A stretch of 64,000 nucleotides of DNA from Meghimatium bilineatum. Lineage: Eukaryota > Mollusca > Gastropoda > Stylommatophora > Philomycidae. The first letter of the stretch is position 1. The number at the start of each line of letters is the position of its first letter. This document shows, piece after piece, positions 13,701 through 28,700 of the stretch. The notes beneath the pieces are model-generated. The model was not told the origin of the DNA, did no database searches, and saw only the letters and a list, made by a program, of their open reading frames with translations. The position numbers and the translations under genes were made by a program. The stretch lies in the NCBI GenBank assembly GCA_034231615.1, contig CM067319.1, positions 2,748,501 through 2,812,500 of the forward strand, in the 5' to 3' direction.

Positions 13701-16700
13701 ACACAGACGGCCCAGTAACAAACAGGTGTGGTTGGGGTTTCGTGGCCTACCAAAATATCAAGAAATTAGCTGAAAAGTTAGCTGCCTACCCCACTACAAC
13801 TTCGAGTATGAAAATGGAAATATTAGCGGTGAAAGCAGCTTATACGTGGCTGGCGACGACACCACCAACAGACTCGGTGATTCTATCAGACTCTCAAAGT
13901 ATGCTGCGCAAGATAGAAAAGTGTATGCTCAGAACTGAATGGGTCACTCTTCTCGACAATTCGCAGAGCATTACATGGATTTACTGTCCTGGTCATGCTG
14001 GTGTCAGGGGAAATGAAAGAGCTGATGTATTGGCTGGTAAAGCTTTGGTGAATGGCACAGAGATAAGAAGAGACAGGATATAATTGATTAGAGCGGTCAT
14101 GGATAACCTACGAGAATCGAGGAGGAAGTCGAACGTGATAATGCACATATTCAGAGAATGGTAGAAATGGGAGTGACTAGAGGTGATGGGAGAAAGTACT
14201 CCCTCTCCGGAAAGATCAGAAGAACGCGTAATCAGCAGCTGACTGGGACACTGAGCGTATACACTTTTAGATGGCTGATGGAACAGCAAGCAGAGAATAT
14301 ATTGGAATGCCCGCAGTGCTGTGATGCTTGTTCCTAATCAATCTAGTCTAACTGTAGAAAGGTAGAATCCTAGTCACACAATCCAACACACAAAAAATAT
14401 TTGGGGGATAATAAATTATCTAGTCTAACTGTAGGAAGGTTGAATTCTAGTAACATAACACAACGCATGAAAATATTAGGGGGACAATGCTATTTTTCAG
14501 CGTTGACCTTAAAGACATGCGTTGACTTTGTAGATTATATCCGGTTTCCTCTCCACTCTAGATCATATATTATATTTCTGTATTTCTTAGGGACTTAGCA
14601 ATCTTGGCAACACCTGTTTCTTCAATGCTGTCATGCAGGTATGATACATTTTTGGCACAATATTTTATTGAATGCAACAATTGTCTAATTATGACAACAT
14701 GTTGTACGTATGAGCATATGTTGTACGTGTGAGGAGGGAGCGAATGTTGTACATGTGAGCATATGTTGTACGTGTGAGGAGGGAGCGAATGTTGTACATG
14801 TGAGCATATGTTGTACGTGTGAGGAGGGAGCGAATGTTGTACATGTGAGCATATGTTGTACGTGTGAGGAGAGAGCGAATGTTGTATATGTGAGGATGGA
14901 ACGAATGTTGTACCTGTGAGCATATGTTGTATGTGTGAGGAGGGAGTGAATGTTGTACGTGTGAGGAGGGCGTGAATGTTGTATGTGTGAGGAGGGAGCA
15001 AATGTTGTACCTGTGAGCATATGTTGTATGTGTGAGGAGGGAGCGAATGCTGGGACACTTATTTCAATGGTAGATTTTATGTTAGTTGCTTGGGTAAACC
15101 TCTTGTTTGTTGGTAGGGTCCAAAAGGGGAGCAAAGAGAAATTCTGGAACCTGCCTATGAGAGGCAACTATGAATGTGTCAGTCGGATATGTTCAATATC
15201 ACATCCTGTCTGTAAACAATGATACAGCATATTCCTTTCTTCGGATTACAATTTACTATCAGCGGGAGTTTGAGAACAAACACAGAAGATGAAGACTGCA
15301 TTATTCCATAAGAAAGAAAATAATGTGACTACCATTCTTTGAACCTAAATTCTCCTAAGACGTTGGTGGTGCCCTAACCTCTCTGCTACCCCTCCTTACA
15401 CATTTTGACATAAAGATTTAAGATGTAAGATTTGATGATTTTCTTGTGGTTTGACAGAAAAATATTGCGCATTTAGCAACCAGGACCTGGACTTGTACAC
15501 TTCTTTTTAGCCATCTTTGAATGTATGCCCTTTTTAACAAGCTACATAGCTGCCAGACACTCATGCTGACACTGGCTATTTTGAATATATTTAAACATGA
15601 ATTGAGTATCAGACACTATAAATGACTTAGTTTGCTGAAGACGGATGTGTCGAGCCATTTGTGCAAATAAAACGGCAACACATTTTCTTTCTTGGAACTA
15701 CATCCTGCTGGAAATCTAGAATGGTTCATGGTCCTGCTACAAGAGATCCAGCAGAAGTTTGAGAATGAATGCTGAAGAAGAACTGATTTAGTAAACTGAG
15801 TCTCAGTCATTGGAAGACTGCAGCCTCAGCCTCCATTGTCATACATTCTTTTAGTACATGCTGTTGTCAGGGCCTGAAAGCGGAGCAAAGAATAGCAACA
15901 TTGCTTACCATCCATGCATGTTGTAAGAGATGACTAATGAGGTTATGGGTGAACATATGGTCATTCATGACCCAAGACCCAGAACATGGATATGTAAGGC
16001 AGAATGGCGAAGATATCGCATCAAAGTGGAGCGTGACACAATCTTGTTTTCTGGATTACATCCTGCTAGTCTGCAGGAGTTTGAGAAGGAATAGAGAAGA
16101 AGCACATTGTGAAATAAAAACAGGATTTCAGCTCATGATGAATTGCGCGGAAGACGGCACAGAAAGAAGATAATGAATATCCTGACATGGTGGGATGGAA
16201 GTGACCACCAACACCTGGGACAGGCAGTTGTGGAGATCCATTATCATGAATCACTTGCTAACAGGGTACCGGTTGATTGCCTGTAATTTGTAGTTTAAGT
16301 TCTTCTATTCAATATAGCCTACTTCCAAACATGAGAGTTTCCATGGATGACTGATGTGATTCATTGCTGCTTTTGTCGCTGTCACTTGACAGTATTACTT
16401 GCGTAGAACACACAAGTTTTACAATGAACACACGGACTAGGGGTATTTGTACGAAAAAATAATAATAACAATATACAAGACATTTAAAAAATATCAACCA
16501 AAAGATATTTTTGCAGAAAATACAAGACAAACAGTAAAAACTGAATGAATACATCTAATCATTGTTGTTCAGTGTATCAACAGTGTAGTTCTCATACAAC
16601 ATTATTGCTCAGTGTTGTTCTCATGCAATTGTTCAGCAAAATACAACTTTGAAATAATTATTGATGAATATGTTTGTGACTTTATTTGACCAGAGCTTAT

Positions 16701-19700
16701 GTCAGACAAGGGGTTTGGAAGCTCTGTTGATTGACCGCAGCAAGCCTGGTCGACTGTGTACAATACCAGGCACAGAGTCCAGTAAGGAAACTGATAGCAG
16801 TTCTAGTGATGATGAAAAAGTTGCTGAAACTTCTATCAAAGTTAAACTGGTAAGAACAAGCAGTAGGAGATTTTTTTTTGTCAATCTGTAGCATTTTTGT
16901 GTCAATCTGTAGCATTTTTTGTGTCAATCTGTAGCATAATGGTTAAGTTGTGTATCATCATCAAAGTCATAACTCTTCAGGGTCGTAGTGTTGCAACTCT
17001 GAAAACATCCACACCAAAATCTTGCCACTCCTCTTTGTTCTCAGTTCCTTGTTTCTTCTTCAGTGTTCATTCTCAAACTCCCGTTGGATCTCTCTTATAG
17101 CAGGAGAATTGCCCAACTAGATTTCCAGTACGAAATAGTCCTGATAATAGACTGCTTTATTTGCGCCATTAGCCCAGTACATCTGTCTTCAGTGGAGTTA
17201 TTTTTTAAGTGTGAAGAAACTTAATCTTGTGTAGTCTTTAATATCAATCCATACTTTCTTTTGTCCTCTTCTTCTTTCACCCTCAACTTTTTCCTGTATG
17301 ATAGTTTTAGGAAAACGTATTGTGCCTCATCATGTTGTTTAGACAGCAACAATAGCACACCTTCTTCTGTGTTTGTTCTGACACTCCAGCTAGTTAGCAG
17401 GATGTAGTCCAGATAACGGAGAACATTATGCCATTGTTTACAATTTGGCTGCAATATCTGTCTTCAGCATGATTTTATGGGGATTTTCATCGCTATGGAT
17501 GGGGCAATTGATGTTCTAATTATTCACGTCTTCCTGTTACTCTTGTGTCAACGCGGCCCGGAATGGTAGCAAAGTCTGGTAACACTGTCCTGTCACGCAA
17601 GTTGTAAGAGGTGACTAAGTAGAGTGATGGCTACATCTGTTAAAGGTCAAAGATGGTTTCAGGTGGTTAGATTTATAATATAACTTAGTGGTTAGATTTA
17701 TAATATAACTTAGTGGTTAGAGTCTGATGTGATCAAATGGTTAGAGAAATGATCTCACAGTGAAAAAATATATGTTTGGATCTCATGGTAACATATATGT
17801 ATGCTTAGATCATATTGTGTCGCTGTTTAAATCTCATTGTAATACATTTGAGTATATTTGTGGTGATATTGCGTCACAAATATCATTGTGACACATTTAA
17901 TGAAAAGTGATAAATCCTTGTCCGTCCATTGATATTTTTCAGCCAAGCATACAAACAATATATGGAGATCCTGGTCCATTAACGCTTGCCCTGCTTAACT
18001 TTGTTCAAGAAATGAGAGGTGGAACCACTAGAAATGGAACTGTTAACCCGACTGCTTTCTTCACCCAAGTCTGCAAAAAGTATGTGTTTTTTAATGTTGT
18101 AGAAGTGTGTGATTTGTTTGTGTATTTTTGCAATGTCTGAACACATATTTTTGCAATGTCTGAACACAAATTTTTGCAATGTCTGAACACAGATTTAGGG
18201 ATGGAAGACAAAATACCTCAGTGTCCAACGATGAGGTGTTTTTTTAAGAAGAAAATTCATTCTTAACCTTTAGGCCCCTACGGTCGCAACATTGTGCCTT
18301 GCGTGTGCATCCCGTAGTGCCTGTGGTCGCAATCACGCAACATACGATATCACTCAATTCCCTAGTACGTAACTTCACGAAGTTAAAGCTTATATGACGT
18401 AGAATTCCCTCAACACGAAGCTAGGAATACGTCACAGTTTAAAGGTCAAATTCCTTTACTCATTACGATTGTAAGAGAGAGAAAGCCGGTTGAATTTGTC
18501 AACGCATTTCTAGAGCGACTTTAGCCATTTTCGGTCGTATTTTACTATCATATTGAGTACCGCGTGGCATGGGTAAGTGATCGTGACTACATGTTTTAAT
18601 TGTTGTTTTTTGTGTTTAATATGTTGTTATTTGATAAGAATGTTTGTGTATTCATTAAAAAGCACAAAAATAATATGTATCAGGGGTGACACGTGTGTGC
18701 ATGGACAATAATTACGCTGCGTGTCGGCATAGACCTAGTGTTGACCGGACGGACGTTATATGCAATTTCTTCACGTTTTATTAGTCTTTTTAGTTCATAT
18801 TATATTAGTTTTGATATAAAACAATACATATACAATAAGTATAGGTATTTATGAGGATTTTATCAATGTTGCCACACATTGCTCATGTATTAGGGTCGTC
18901 ACGAAGATATATTTGCGATTTTGAAAATGACGTTTTGCGTTTTTCGCCAGAATTTTCAACTTCAAAACGTGCTCACAACTGTCATATCACACATACAACA
19001 ACAACAAAAAACACGATAATATTCACTATTCACTCCTTTATTTAGATGTGCAAAAATTATTTTGATATCTTTTAAAACAAAAATTTATGACGTTTTCAAA
19101 ACACCCACCATCAATAACGCAAATTTTCCAAAAAATAAGTCAGGCCCTGGGGGAAGTTTTGTAATTTTAAGCCAGGGCTCTAAAGGTTAAACTCTCATGT
19201 ACAAAACAATGGTAAAAATAAATTTCCAGCAGGATGTAGTCCAGAGAATAGTCAGGTGTTTAGTCATCATTTTATTTTGCCCCATCGAGGCCAGAACCTT
19301 GAAGTGGTGATGGGGCTTAGTTCAGCCATCAGAGGCTGGAAACTAAGACTGGTCGGGCACTCCCACTCGAGCAGGACCATAGTCCGGCCCAAGTAAGCAG
19401 AGTGCTGAAGACGGAGGCAACCAGCCAAAAGGCGCACAGATAATCAGGTTGCCACGCATAAAACACAATGGAAACATGTCTGCATCTAATAAACGTTATG
19501 GTGCCTGCCCTGTGGCGGACGTTCAGGCAGGGACGGTGCCGGGCCCTATACCTCGAAAGGGCCCAACCTCAGTTACTGGAAGTCCTTCTCAATTGCCCCG
19601 AGGAGCCAGGAGGCAAGGGAATAGAGCTACTGGCCAAACAAACTTTAAACGACCAATAAAAATAATGCACTGGAATGCTGAGGGTGTCAACAGTAAAAGA

Positions 19701-22700
19701 GATGGATACAGCAAAAAATTGGAACTTGAAAATGTCCTCAGTGAAGAACAAGTTAATATATGCTGTATCCAAGAAACACACCTCAGCAGCGACATAGCCT
19801 TCAAAATCAGAGGCTACCAGTGCTACCGATCTGACCGAAAAGACAGGCGAAAGGGTGGAATTCTGACACTAGTTAAAAACAATATCAGTGCATGTCAGCT
19901 GGAAGTATACATGGACGGGGCAGAATACCAGATGCTCCACCTAAAAACAGACAGTGCAGAATTCCATCTCCTGAACTACTACTGCCCAAATGATAAACCA
20001 TTGGCACTAGACACAATTCCAGACAAAGAAAGGCTTATGGTGTGTGGTGACTTCAACAGCCACTCTCAGAGCTGGGGCTACGATCATATCGACAAGAGAG
20101 GTGAGGAACTTGAGAGCTGGCAGGATGAAAATAATCTCATTCTTATTAACCAGCCAGCAGACTCACCAACCTTCTACTCAAGAGCATGGCACACCACCTC
20201 TACACCAGACCTGGCATTCTACTCACCAGGCCTGGAATGGAACATCACACGTATCGTTGGAAAGCAGCTTGGGGGTAGTGACCACAGACCAGTATTTCTG
20301 GAAATTCACAATGAATATACCAAGGACAGCAGCACGCTCACTAGGTGGAACTATAAGAGGGCAGACTGGAAAATGTACCAGCATTTAACCAGTGTTCTAG
20401 CTAAGGACATGAACTTGGACAAAGACATCAATAGAGCAGTGAGTGAATTTAATAGATGTATACTACATGCTGCTAGTAAAACCATACCCAGGGGGGCACG
20501 CAAAAACTACAAACCCTACTGGAATGATGAACTGGAAAAGCTGCAAAATGAGATGGAAACATCTAGAAAGCAGGCTGAGAACAGACCTAGCCAAGAACAT
20601 CACAACAAATATCAGCAAACAAAGGCTAAATTTCAAAGAGCCAAGTTACAAGCCAGACGGAACAGCTGGAAAGAAAAAACAGAGTCGCTGAACCTAGAAA
20701 GAGATACTAGGAAATTATGGAAACTTGTAAAACAACTAAATGATGAAGGTACAGGGAGAAATACCAGGATCACACTTTATAAAGATAAAAACATTTTAAC
20801 AGGTAAACATGCAGCTGATTACTTTGCAGATTCCTTTGCAGAAGACAATAACATCAAAGTCAGCCCAGACAAACAACAGGAGGTTCGAGAGAACCAGCAA
20901 AACATTGGACAAGGCGAACCTATACCTGAAGTCATGGAGGCACCAATCACAATGAGAGAACTGGAGCATGCAATATCCAAATTGAAAATGAAAAAGTCCC
21001 CTGGAGCTGATGGAGTGTCCAATGAAATGATTAGAAACCTGGGAATTGCAGCAAGAGCAAAGCTACTGCAGATCTTTAACACAAGCTGGTCCACGGGTAA
21101 TGTACCACAGGCGTGGAGAGAAGCAATAATGATACCACTCCTCAAATCAGGAAAAGATGGCAACACAGTCTCCAACTACAGGCCCATCAGCCTCACAAGC
21201 TGTCTATGCAAAACAATGGAACGCATTATCAATCTTAGGATGCAGTGGTACCTAGAAAGTGAAAACCTTCTGGTATCACAGCAAGCAGGTTTCAGACAGT
21301 GCTACTCTACTGAAGATCAGGCAACCTACCTCTCCCAAGAGATTGAGGATGCCTTCCAAGATAAGAAACTGGTACTAGCAGCATGGATAGACCTCAGGAA
21401 AGCATTTGATAAGGTCTGGAAAGAAGGGCTCCTAAAGAAATTGCGAAATTGCAGGGTTAGCTCAAGAATGTATAAATGGGTAAAAGCATACCTGCATAAT
21501 AGAAGAGCCAGGGTACAATTAGATGGTCGCAAGAGCAAGAAAGTTCTACTGCGTCATGGAGTCCCCCAGGGAGGAGTCCTGTCGCCCACACTTTTCTTGG
21601 TTTACATCAATGACCTAGTTGCTGAACTACCACACGGGATCAAAGTGGCAATGTATGCTGACGACCTGGTGATCTGGTGCACAGAAGAACATGCGACAGT
21701 GGCCACTAAACAAATACAAAGAGCTATCGATGCCATAACCTTATGGGCTAATAGATGGTGCGTCAGCATTAACACAGATAAGTGCAGCACTACACTTTTT
21801 ACCCTCTCACCAAAACAAAAAGCCGGTCATATCAAAATAGATGGAGAGCTCTTGAAAGAAGACAAACAACCCACATACCTCGGAGTTACTTTTGATGATA
21901 AACTGACATGGAAGCAGCACATAAACAAAGCAACAACAAAAGCCAGGAGGAAGTTAGCTATCCTGAGAAAACTAAGTGGAACCACATGGGGAGCCAGTGG
22001 GAATATACTCAGTAAAGTTTACCAGCAAGGCATAAGACCACATCTGGAATATGGTTCAGCTGCGTGGTGTCCTGCATCAAACACCACATTGCAAGATCTA
22101 GATAAAGTGCAAAACCAGGCACTTAGAATAATGTTGGGAGCAATGAAATCAACACCCATAGCAGAGATGCAGAAAATGGGAAGAATGCAAACACTTGGCG
22201 AACGCAGAGACACAAAAGTACTAATTCAGGCAGAAAAGTTTCAGTGTATGCCAAGTCATCCAATGAAGGAAAGATTCCAAAATCTAGCAATGGGACGACT
22301 GAAAAGAAGCAGCTTTATCCATCAAGCTAAACGACTCCGCAGACAACTTACAGACCTACCTGAAGTTGACAGCCCCTTAAGGCCTGTACCAGAACAAACC
22401 CCGTGGAGTGAAAGACATGGAATGCCAATATATATTCAGACCCATGTGAAAGGAATACTAAGCGTGGACGAACAGAACAGTGTGCAGCGAAGGACAGTCA
22501 CCCTCAGTTTCCTGGATGAGGAATATCCACAAGATATATGGGTCAGAGTATACACAGATGGGTCAGCACAGAATGCCGTGAGGAATGGAGGTGCAGGTGT
22601 ATATATAGAATATCCACACAAGCCTAGAGATACAATCAGAACACCGACAGGAAAATTCTGCAATAATTATGATGCAGAAATCCAGGCAATTAGTGTGGCA

Positions 22701-25700
22701 GCTAAAAAACTGCTGAACTCCAACTCTGACCCACAGCCTGTGGTATTCCTGACAGATGCAAGGTCAGTGCTTCAAGCTCTCCAGTCTGAAAAACTAACAG
22801 ACTTGAAAAAACTACTTAGCGAATTGTCTTACCAGTATAGGGTAACCATGCAGTGGATACCCTCTCACTGTGGAATACCAGGAAATGAAAAAGCAGACCA
22901 ACTGGCTAAAGAAGGTGCTGCCGAAGACCAACCAGATATACCAATCACCTACCATCAGAAAAAACAGATGATCAAGTCAATAAGAAAGCCACAAACACCA
23001 ACACAAGATGACTATCATATTATGAACAGACCAGAACAAGTTATAATTCTACGTCTCAGAACAGGACACAACCGACTCCGCAGTCACATGTATACAAAGT
23101 TCAAGATTGGCAACACAGCCATGTGTACATGTGGACAGGCAGCACAGAGTGCCAAACATATACTTCAAGAGTGTTCTGAGCATGAGACGCTGAGGCAGAC
23201 ATATTGGCCAGAGGAAACAACACTGGAATCAAAGCTCTATGGGACACTGTATGAACTACAAAAGACAGTTAGTTTTATTAAGGAGACAGAATTACAGATA
23301 TAGACATGTTTCAAGTGAACGAAAGAAGAAGAAGAAGAAGAAATTTTATTTTGCATTAATGGTCTGCCATATCAGACTTCAGCAGTAAATGGTGTGCTGA
23401 AATAAGCTTCTGCTCTGTGTGTTGCCAGGAACCGAAAGGGTTGCAAAGAATATCAACTGTTTACCTCCCATGCATGATATAAGAAGTGAGTTTTTCTAGT
23501 GCAGGAGTTAGCAGTCCCATCTCAGAGACCTTTATCAAGAAAGTATGAACAATATGATTGAACCCCGGGTCTCACTATTACAGCGGAGGTCAGTGGTGAG
23601 AGAACATTTCATAATATTGTTTGCACTTGAGTCATGTTTGTTGTTTCTTAATAAACAACCCTATTTGAGCGTAATGAAGAAATAGTCCTTTTTCCTGTGT
23701 TTGGTTATTTTTCATTGACAATATTTTTACTATATATTAATTTTATTAGTAAGAGTGATTGTGATTCATTAGTTAATAAAGCACATATGAAGAGAGGAGA
23801 AGCAGAAAGAAGAGCCAGGGGTAGATCTAGAGTACGCTGGATCGACAATATCAAAAAGACATTACACGAACACCAAATAACATTGAAGCTGCCAAAAAAG
23901 CGAGAACAAGAACATTGTATCTCTCTCGACACCCGTAAAGGGTAAAAGAGGAAAGAAAGAAGAAGTAGTAAGAGTGATACATTATCTGTAGTTGTTATCA
24001 CTTCTTTTTGTTGTTACTGCTGCACTCTTCTTCATTTGATTGGATATTCTCTGGCAGTTTGATTATTATTTATACTCCTGTGGGCCAGACTGTCGTTTTG
24101 TGAACAACAAGACTTGAACATTCCTATTGTTTCTGACTTAACACTTTTGATGTCAAGTGATTCTCTTGTTAATTCTTAAGCCGCTACATTGCTCCCAGTA
24201 ACAGCTGTGCCAAATTCTTTCCCCGATGACTTTCTCCCTGTGCTGATGACTCTTCTTGTGTTAAAAAAATAAAAGAGCTTCCACATCACTGGCTTTTTAA
24301 TTCATCAGAAAATATATATACACATACACAGCATGAGTGACATGTACAGAAGCTAGGTGATGTCAGAGTGAAATTGTTTTTATCAATGAGGGGATTGAGA
24401 ACAAAATTTAAAAAAACTTTCGTTACTGCATGTTTTCCTGTGAAGGAGTGCAGGGAGACTTTCCTGCACTGTTTTTTTCCTGCACATCAAGGCCGCTTTG
24501 GCATAGCAAATGCCATGACATGTACAGGAAGAATTTTGATTGTACCTCCGAATGAAAAAAATCTTGTCCTAACCATGGATTGAATCTGGGCTCTGATAAA
24601 TGTGTGAATTCATCAATAGCTGTAAGATGGAGGAACAAATAAACTTGTGTGCAGCAGCTAAAGGGTTAACTCAAGTACATTTACTGAAATGTTGCATGCC
24701 ATGTATGATCTTGTTAATGTATTTCAGAGCTCCTCGGTTCAAGGGCTTCCAGCAACAGGACAGTCATGAACTGTTGAGATACCTCATTGACTGCATCAGG
24801 ACTGAAGAGATAAAGGTGAAGCAGAAAATCAGAGTTGGTTAATAAGCTCTTTTTTCAGACCTGCCCAATGTGAAATAGTAACTAGATTAGCATATGCCCA
24901 GTTTTGTGGCTAAAGTCGCATGGAATTCCATGACGTAAATGTACTATTTTAGAACATGCCAGAACACGGCTATTATATTATAGTTAGAAGAGTGCATAGC
25001 AACAGATGCATTAATACGCTGATAGCTGTCAATAAAAAAGGTAGTGGTTGACGCGCGCTAAATGTAATTACTTTGTTACTTGTGTTACTATGGCCCATAC
25101 CTAATTGTTGGATTTTTCTTACTTTTTGGTAATTATATATGACATTTTTGCTGCTGTCTGTAACTCTATTTATGTGGCCCCCCCCCCCTTCCCAGATGGC
25201 CACATGACTGGCTACTGTTGCTCATCACAAAACTCAGAGATAAATTTATGTTCATTGTCTAAATACAGGATGGATGATAAATCTTCCTGACAAAAGGTCG
25301 GTCAAAAGCAGCTGCCAAATTCATCTTGTAACATAGAAACCCAATGAATAAAAGATGTCTCACTGCATTACAATCTGCTGAGAGTCTTCTTCTGTGTTCA
25401 TTCTCAAACTCCTGCATATTAGCAGGATATTGTCTGGAGGATGGAATGCATTGTGTCATGGTTCACAAATGTCCTGGCTGCATCTGTGGGTCCCACCAAT
25501 GGCCTACTGAACAAACCACCCATGTAACAGAAAACCTTAGTAAATAACATGACGTTATATTGAGGCTCTCTTATGGAAGCTTTGTAGCATGTATCATCCA
25601 CACATTTATGCTTTTCATTTGTTGTTACATTTGTTGTATTTTTTTAATACACTGTTATTAGTATATGTATGCATCCTCTGTGGTTGGGAGGGAACCAGAG

Positions 25701-28700
25701 ATGTACTGTGCAGCAATGGAAAGGGGGAAAATGACATCTTTTTTTCTATGGCTGAGACCATCATAAAGATACAGTGACTCAGGACGTGACAAACTTTTTG
25801 CCTCGAACATGTGGTTGCATGCCTGGAGCCATAGAGAAGTTTGACATAGGCAGTTGGTGGCGTGAAATGAGCAGTCAACCCTATCTTGGCTGCAGTGGCT
25901 TGGAGCCATGCATAGGTAGAAACCTACCTTCCTGAAGGTGTGACACTTATTCTCTGGCCCAGGGTGGGTCAAAAATTCACAGACTTCCCAGCACTATAAT
26001 GCTTTTATTTTGGGCCAGATGATATGAGCACATGGTCCTCTGGATCAGCAACCAACCATGGTTTACAGCTTTCCTGTGATATCTGCATGTTTTGGTTTCT
26101 GGGTCACTTTGACCCAACTCCACCCCATAACCTCCTTAGTCACATCTTGTGAATGCATGAAGGTAAACAGTGTTGCTGTTCTTTGCCTCCCCTTTCATGC
26201 CCTAGCAACACATAGGTGGCTGTCTTTTGGATATGAAAGAAAGCTCTGAGGAGGACCCCCAACTGCACACTCACAAAATAAGATCTTTGTCTTATCATCC
26301 CTGGGTTTCAAAACAAAGATCCGCCGAAGACGGATGTGTCGGGCCATTGGCGCAAATAAAACGGCGACACAACGCATTTCCATTCTCTGGACTACATTCT
26401 GCTGGAAATCTAGTAGGACATGTCCTGCTACAAGAGAATTCAGCAGGAGTTTGAGAATGTACGCTGAAGAAGAAGAAGAAAAACAAAGAACTTTCTAGTT
26501 TGTCATCTGTCTCAGATAAGACACTTGACTTCACGCCTGACTTACAGTCATAGAGACTTTAAATTTGTTCCTGAACTGCCTCATTATTGGAATAAACTCA
26601 TGACCTTTTGAGTGAGGAACCAAGTGACAATCCCGATGGATCATGTGGCCTACAACCACTTTAAATATGATACAGTGCCTGGTCATACATGAATCTCACC
26701 CTAAATTCCTCACATTTCTTGTTTTATGATTTTGTTTCACAGAGAGGCCAGGCTTCTATTCTCAAATTCTTCAAGTTGCCAGAGAGTATAAGTCCTAAGA
26801 AAGTGGATATGGAAACAAAGTTTAGGGTCAAAGGTGAGAGGATGCTAGCATCCGTTTGTGATTGGCTTCTTCTACTATGTTCGTTCTCAAACTCTGGCAG
26901 ATTTTTATTGTAAAAGACCTTAAGGTTGAAATGTTAAAAATGTCATGTATAGTGTTATTTGTATTTTTTTCATACCAATAAACAACGTTACCGCAGCAAT
27001 TGGATATCCACAACATAACTTAATATGTCTGTACCTGATTGGTCCATTTTTTTACCTTAATATGTCTGTATCTGTACCTGATTGTTCTGTACATAATCAT
27101 TTTTTCAGAATTCTTTTTCCCCCTATTTTTAGACTTGTGTTAGCTATAATCCTGTTCATATTTCATTATAGTTTTTACTTATGCCAGGTCTGTTAGGATC
27201 CACATATATTACAAGCAGCAAAGCTATTGTTTCCTACGTACAATTGGGAGGGAGGGGTCGTTCTGAACTTTCATTCATAACAAGAAAACTTCAACTATCA
27301 GAGATTTGCAATTATTTGAGACATATCCTCATACTCAGGTGTCTGTGTGTATGTAGCAGGCATATTCCACCATTTTGTATACAGGCATCCAATCACATGA
27401 AAACCTGCAAACATTTTGTGGTATCAGTGTTGGTCAACATAATCTGTATCGCCAGACAGTAACACAATTTGAATCACATAGCCTATATGACTGTATGGCC
27501 AGATAGTAACACAAATTTATATGTGCTCAATGCTGTTGCCACATTGGCAGTTTGATCCTAGTTTTATGCCTTTTTTCTGTTATCCACAGAGTATGGACGA
27601 CAAGTCAAACATACATTCCTAGATGGATTGTTTGGAGGTCATCTGGTCAGCACGGTCAAGTGTGAGGAGTGTAAATCTGTAAGTTTACTTGAGGTAGTCT
27701 TAAAGGGTAAAATGTAAGTTGCGTAACCACTGCAATTGATGTAATATATGTCAGACTAACGGTGTGAAACTTAATGGCTCCATTATGAATGTTTCAAAGA
27801 GCTTGTTTTGGAAAATTAGCCTGCATCTTTCTGTTTGCGTTAATTATTTCCTTAAACTTTATCACATTGTATTAAAATTACATAAATTCTCCCTACAGCG
27901 GGATTATTTTTCTTGCAGTTTGCTTTATTTTTGGTAAATTCTTGAGACTAACGGGAATTGAACCAGTCCATTCAACGGCACCAAATCGCCTAGCAACTAT
28001 TGAACACGTGTTCTTCCGTACTTGACTAACCGCATCTCAAAAAAAAGATACGAATTCACCAAGCCTTTCAAACCTTGCACACAAAGTCACCAGAACGGAC
28101 CGATCGAGACAAGGGCTATTACAACAACAACAAACATCCCGTACAGGTATTGAAATAACCTCAGTAACAACAAACATATCACATAAAACGATTTATTTTT
28201 GGTGGGTGTTTGGAAAACATAATAACGTTTTTGTTTTTAGATATTTTAAATATAATATTTAATGGAAATAAAGAATTGAATACTGAAACTGATGATGTAC
28301 GTTTTGTTGGTGTATGTGTAATATTTGAGAAAGTGGTGGATATCAACAATTTAAACAATATATAACTCACAGATGCTTGTTCGATGTGTGGCATCCGTGA
28401 TAACATTCTTCTACGTATCTAGACCTGTTATTGTATTTATAATGTTGTTTCATAACCACGCTAACATGCTCATACTATCGTCTGTGAAAACAAATAAAAC
28501 ATGTAGACGTCACTAACCTTGTCGGATCCATTTTTCTGTGCCTATATCTAGGTGTTAGTAGTCCACAACATCAATATATTCTGCCTATTCATTCTGATGT
28601 CATTTCATAATGAAACTAACGTGTTACTAATATCTTTGAAAACAAATGTATTTCCTAAGATTTTCTAATCATCAGTATCACAAATGTATTTCCTAAGACT

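Noticed and set aside
14570-15167. Two overlapping His/Thr/Ser-rich minus frames of about 160 codons
   Set aside because: Produced by the 45-bp minisatellite after exon 7; one would also overlap the exon antisense.
24368-24640. Small open frames on both strands before exon 10
   Set aside because: No recognisable domain, codon pattern or splice signals; treated as intron.
27940-28010. A functional tRNA gene on the minus strand
   Set aside because: Box B is good, but an acceptor stem and a full cloverleaf could not be drawn; related diverged copies point to a SINE-type repeat.
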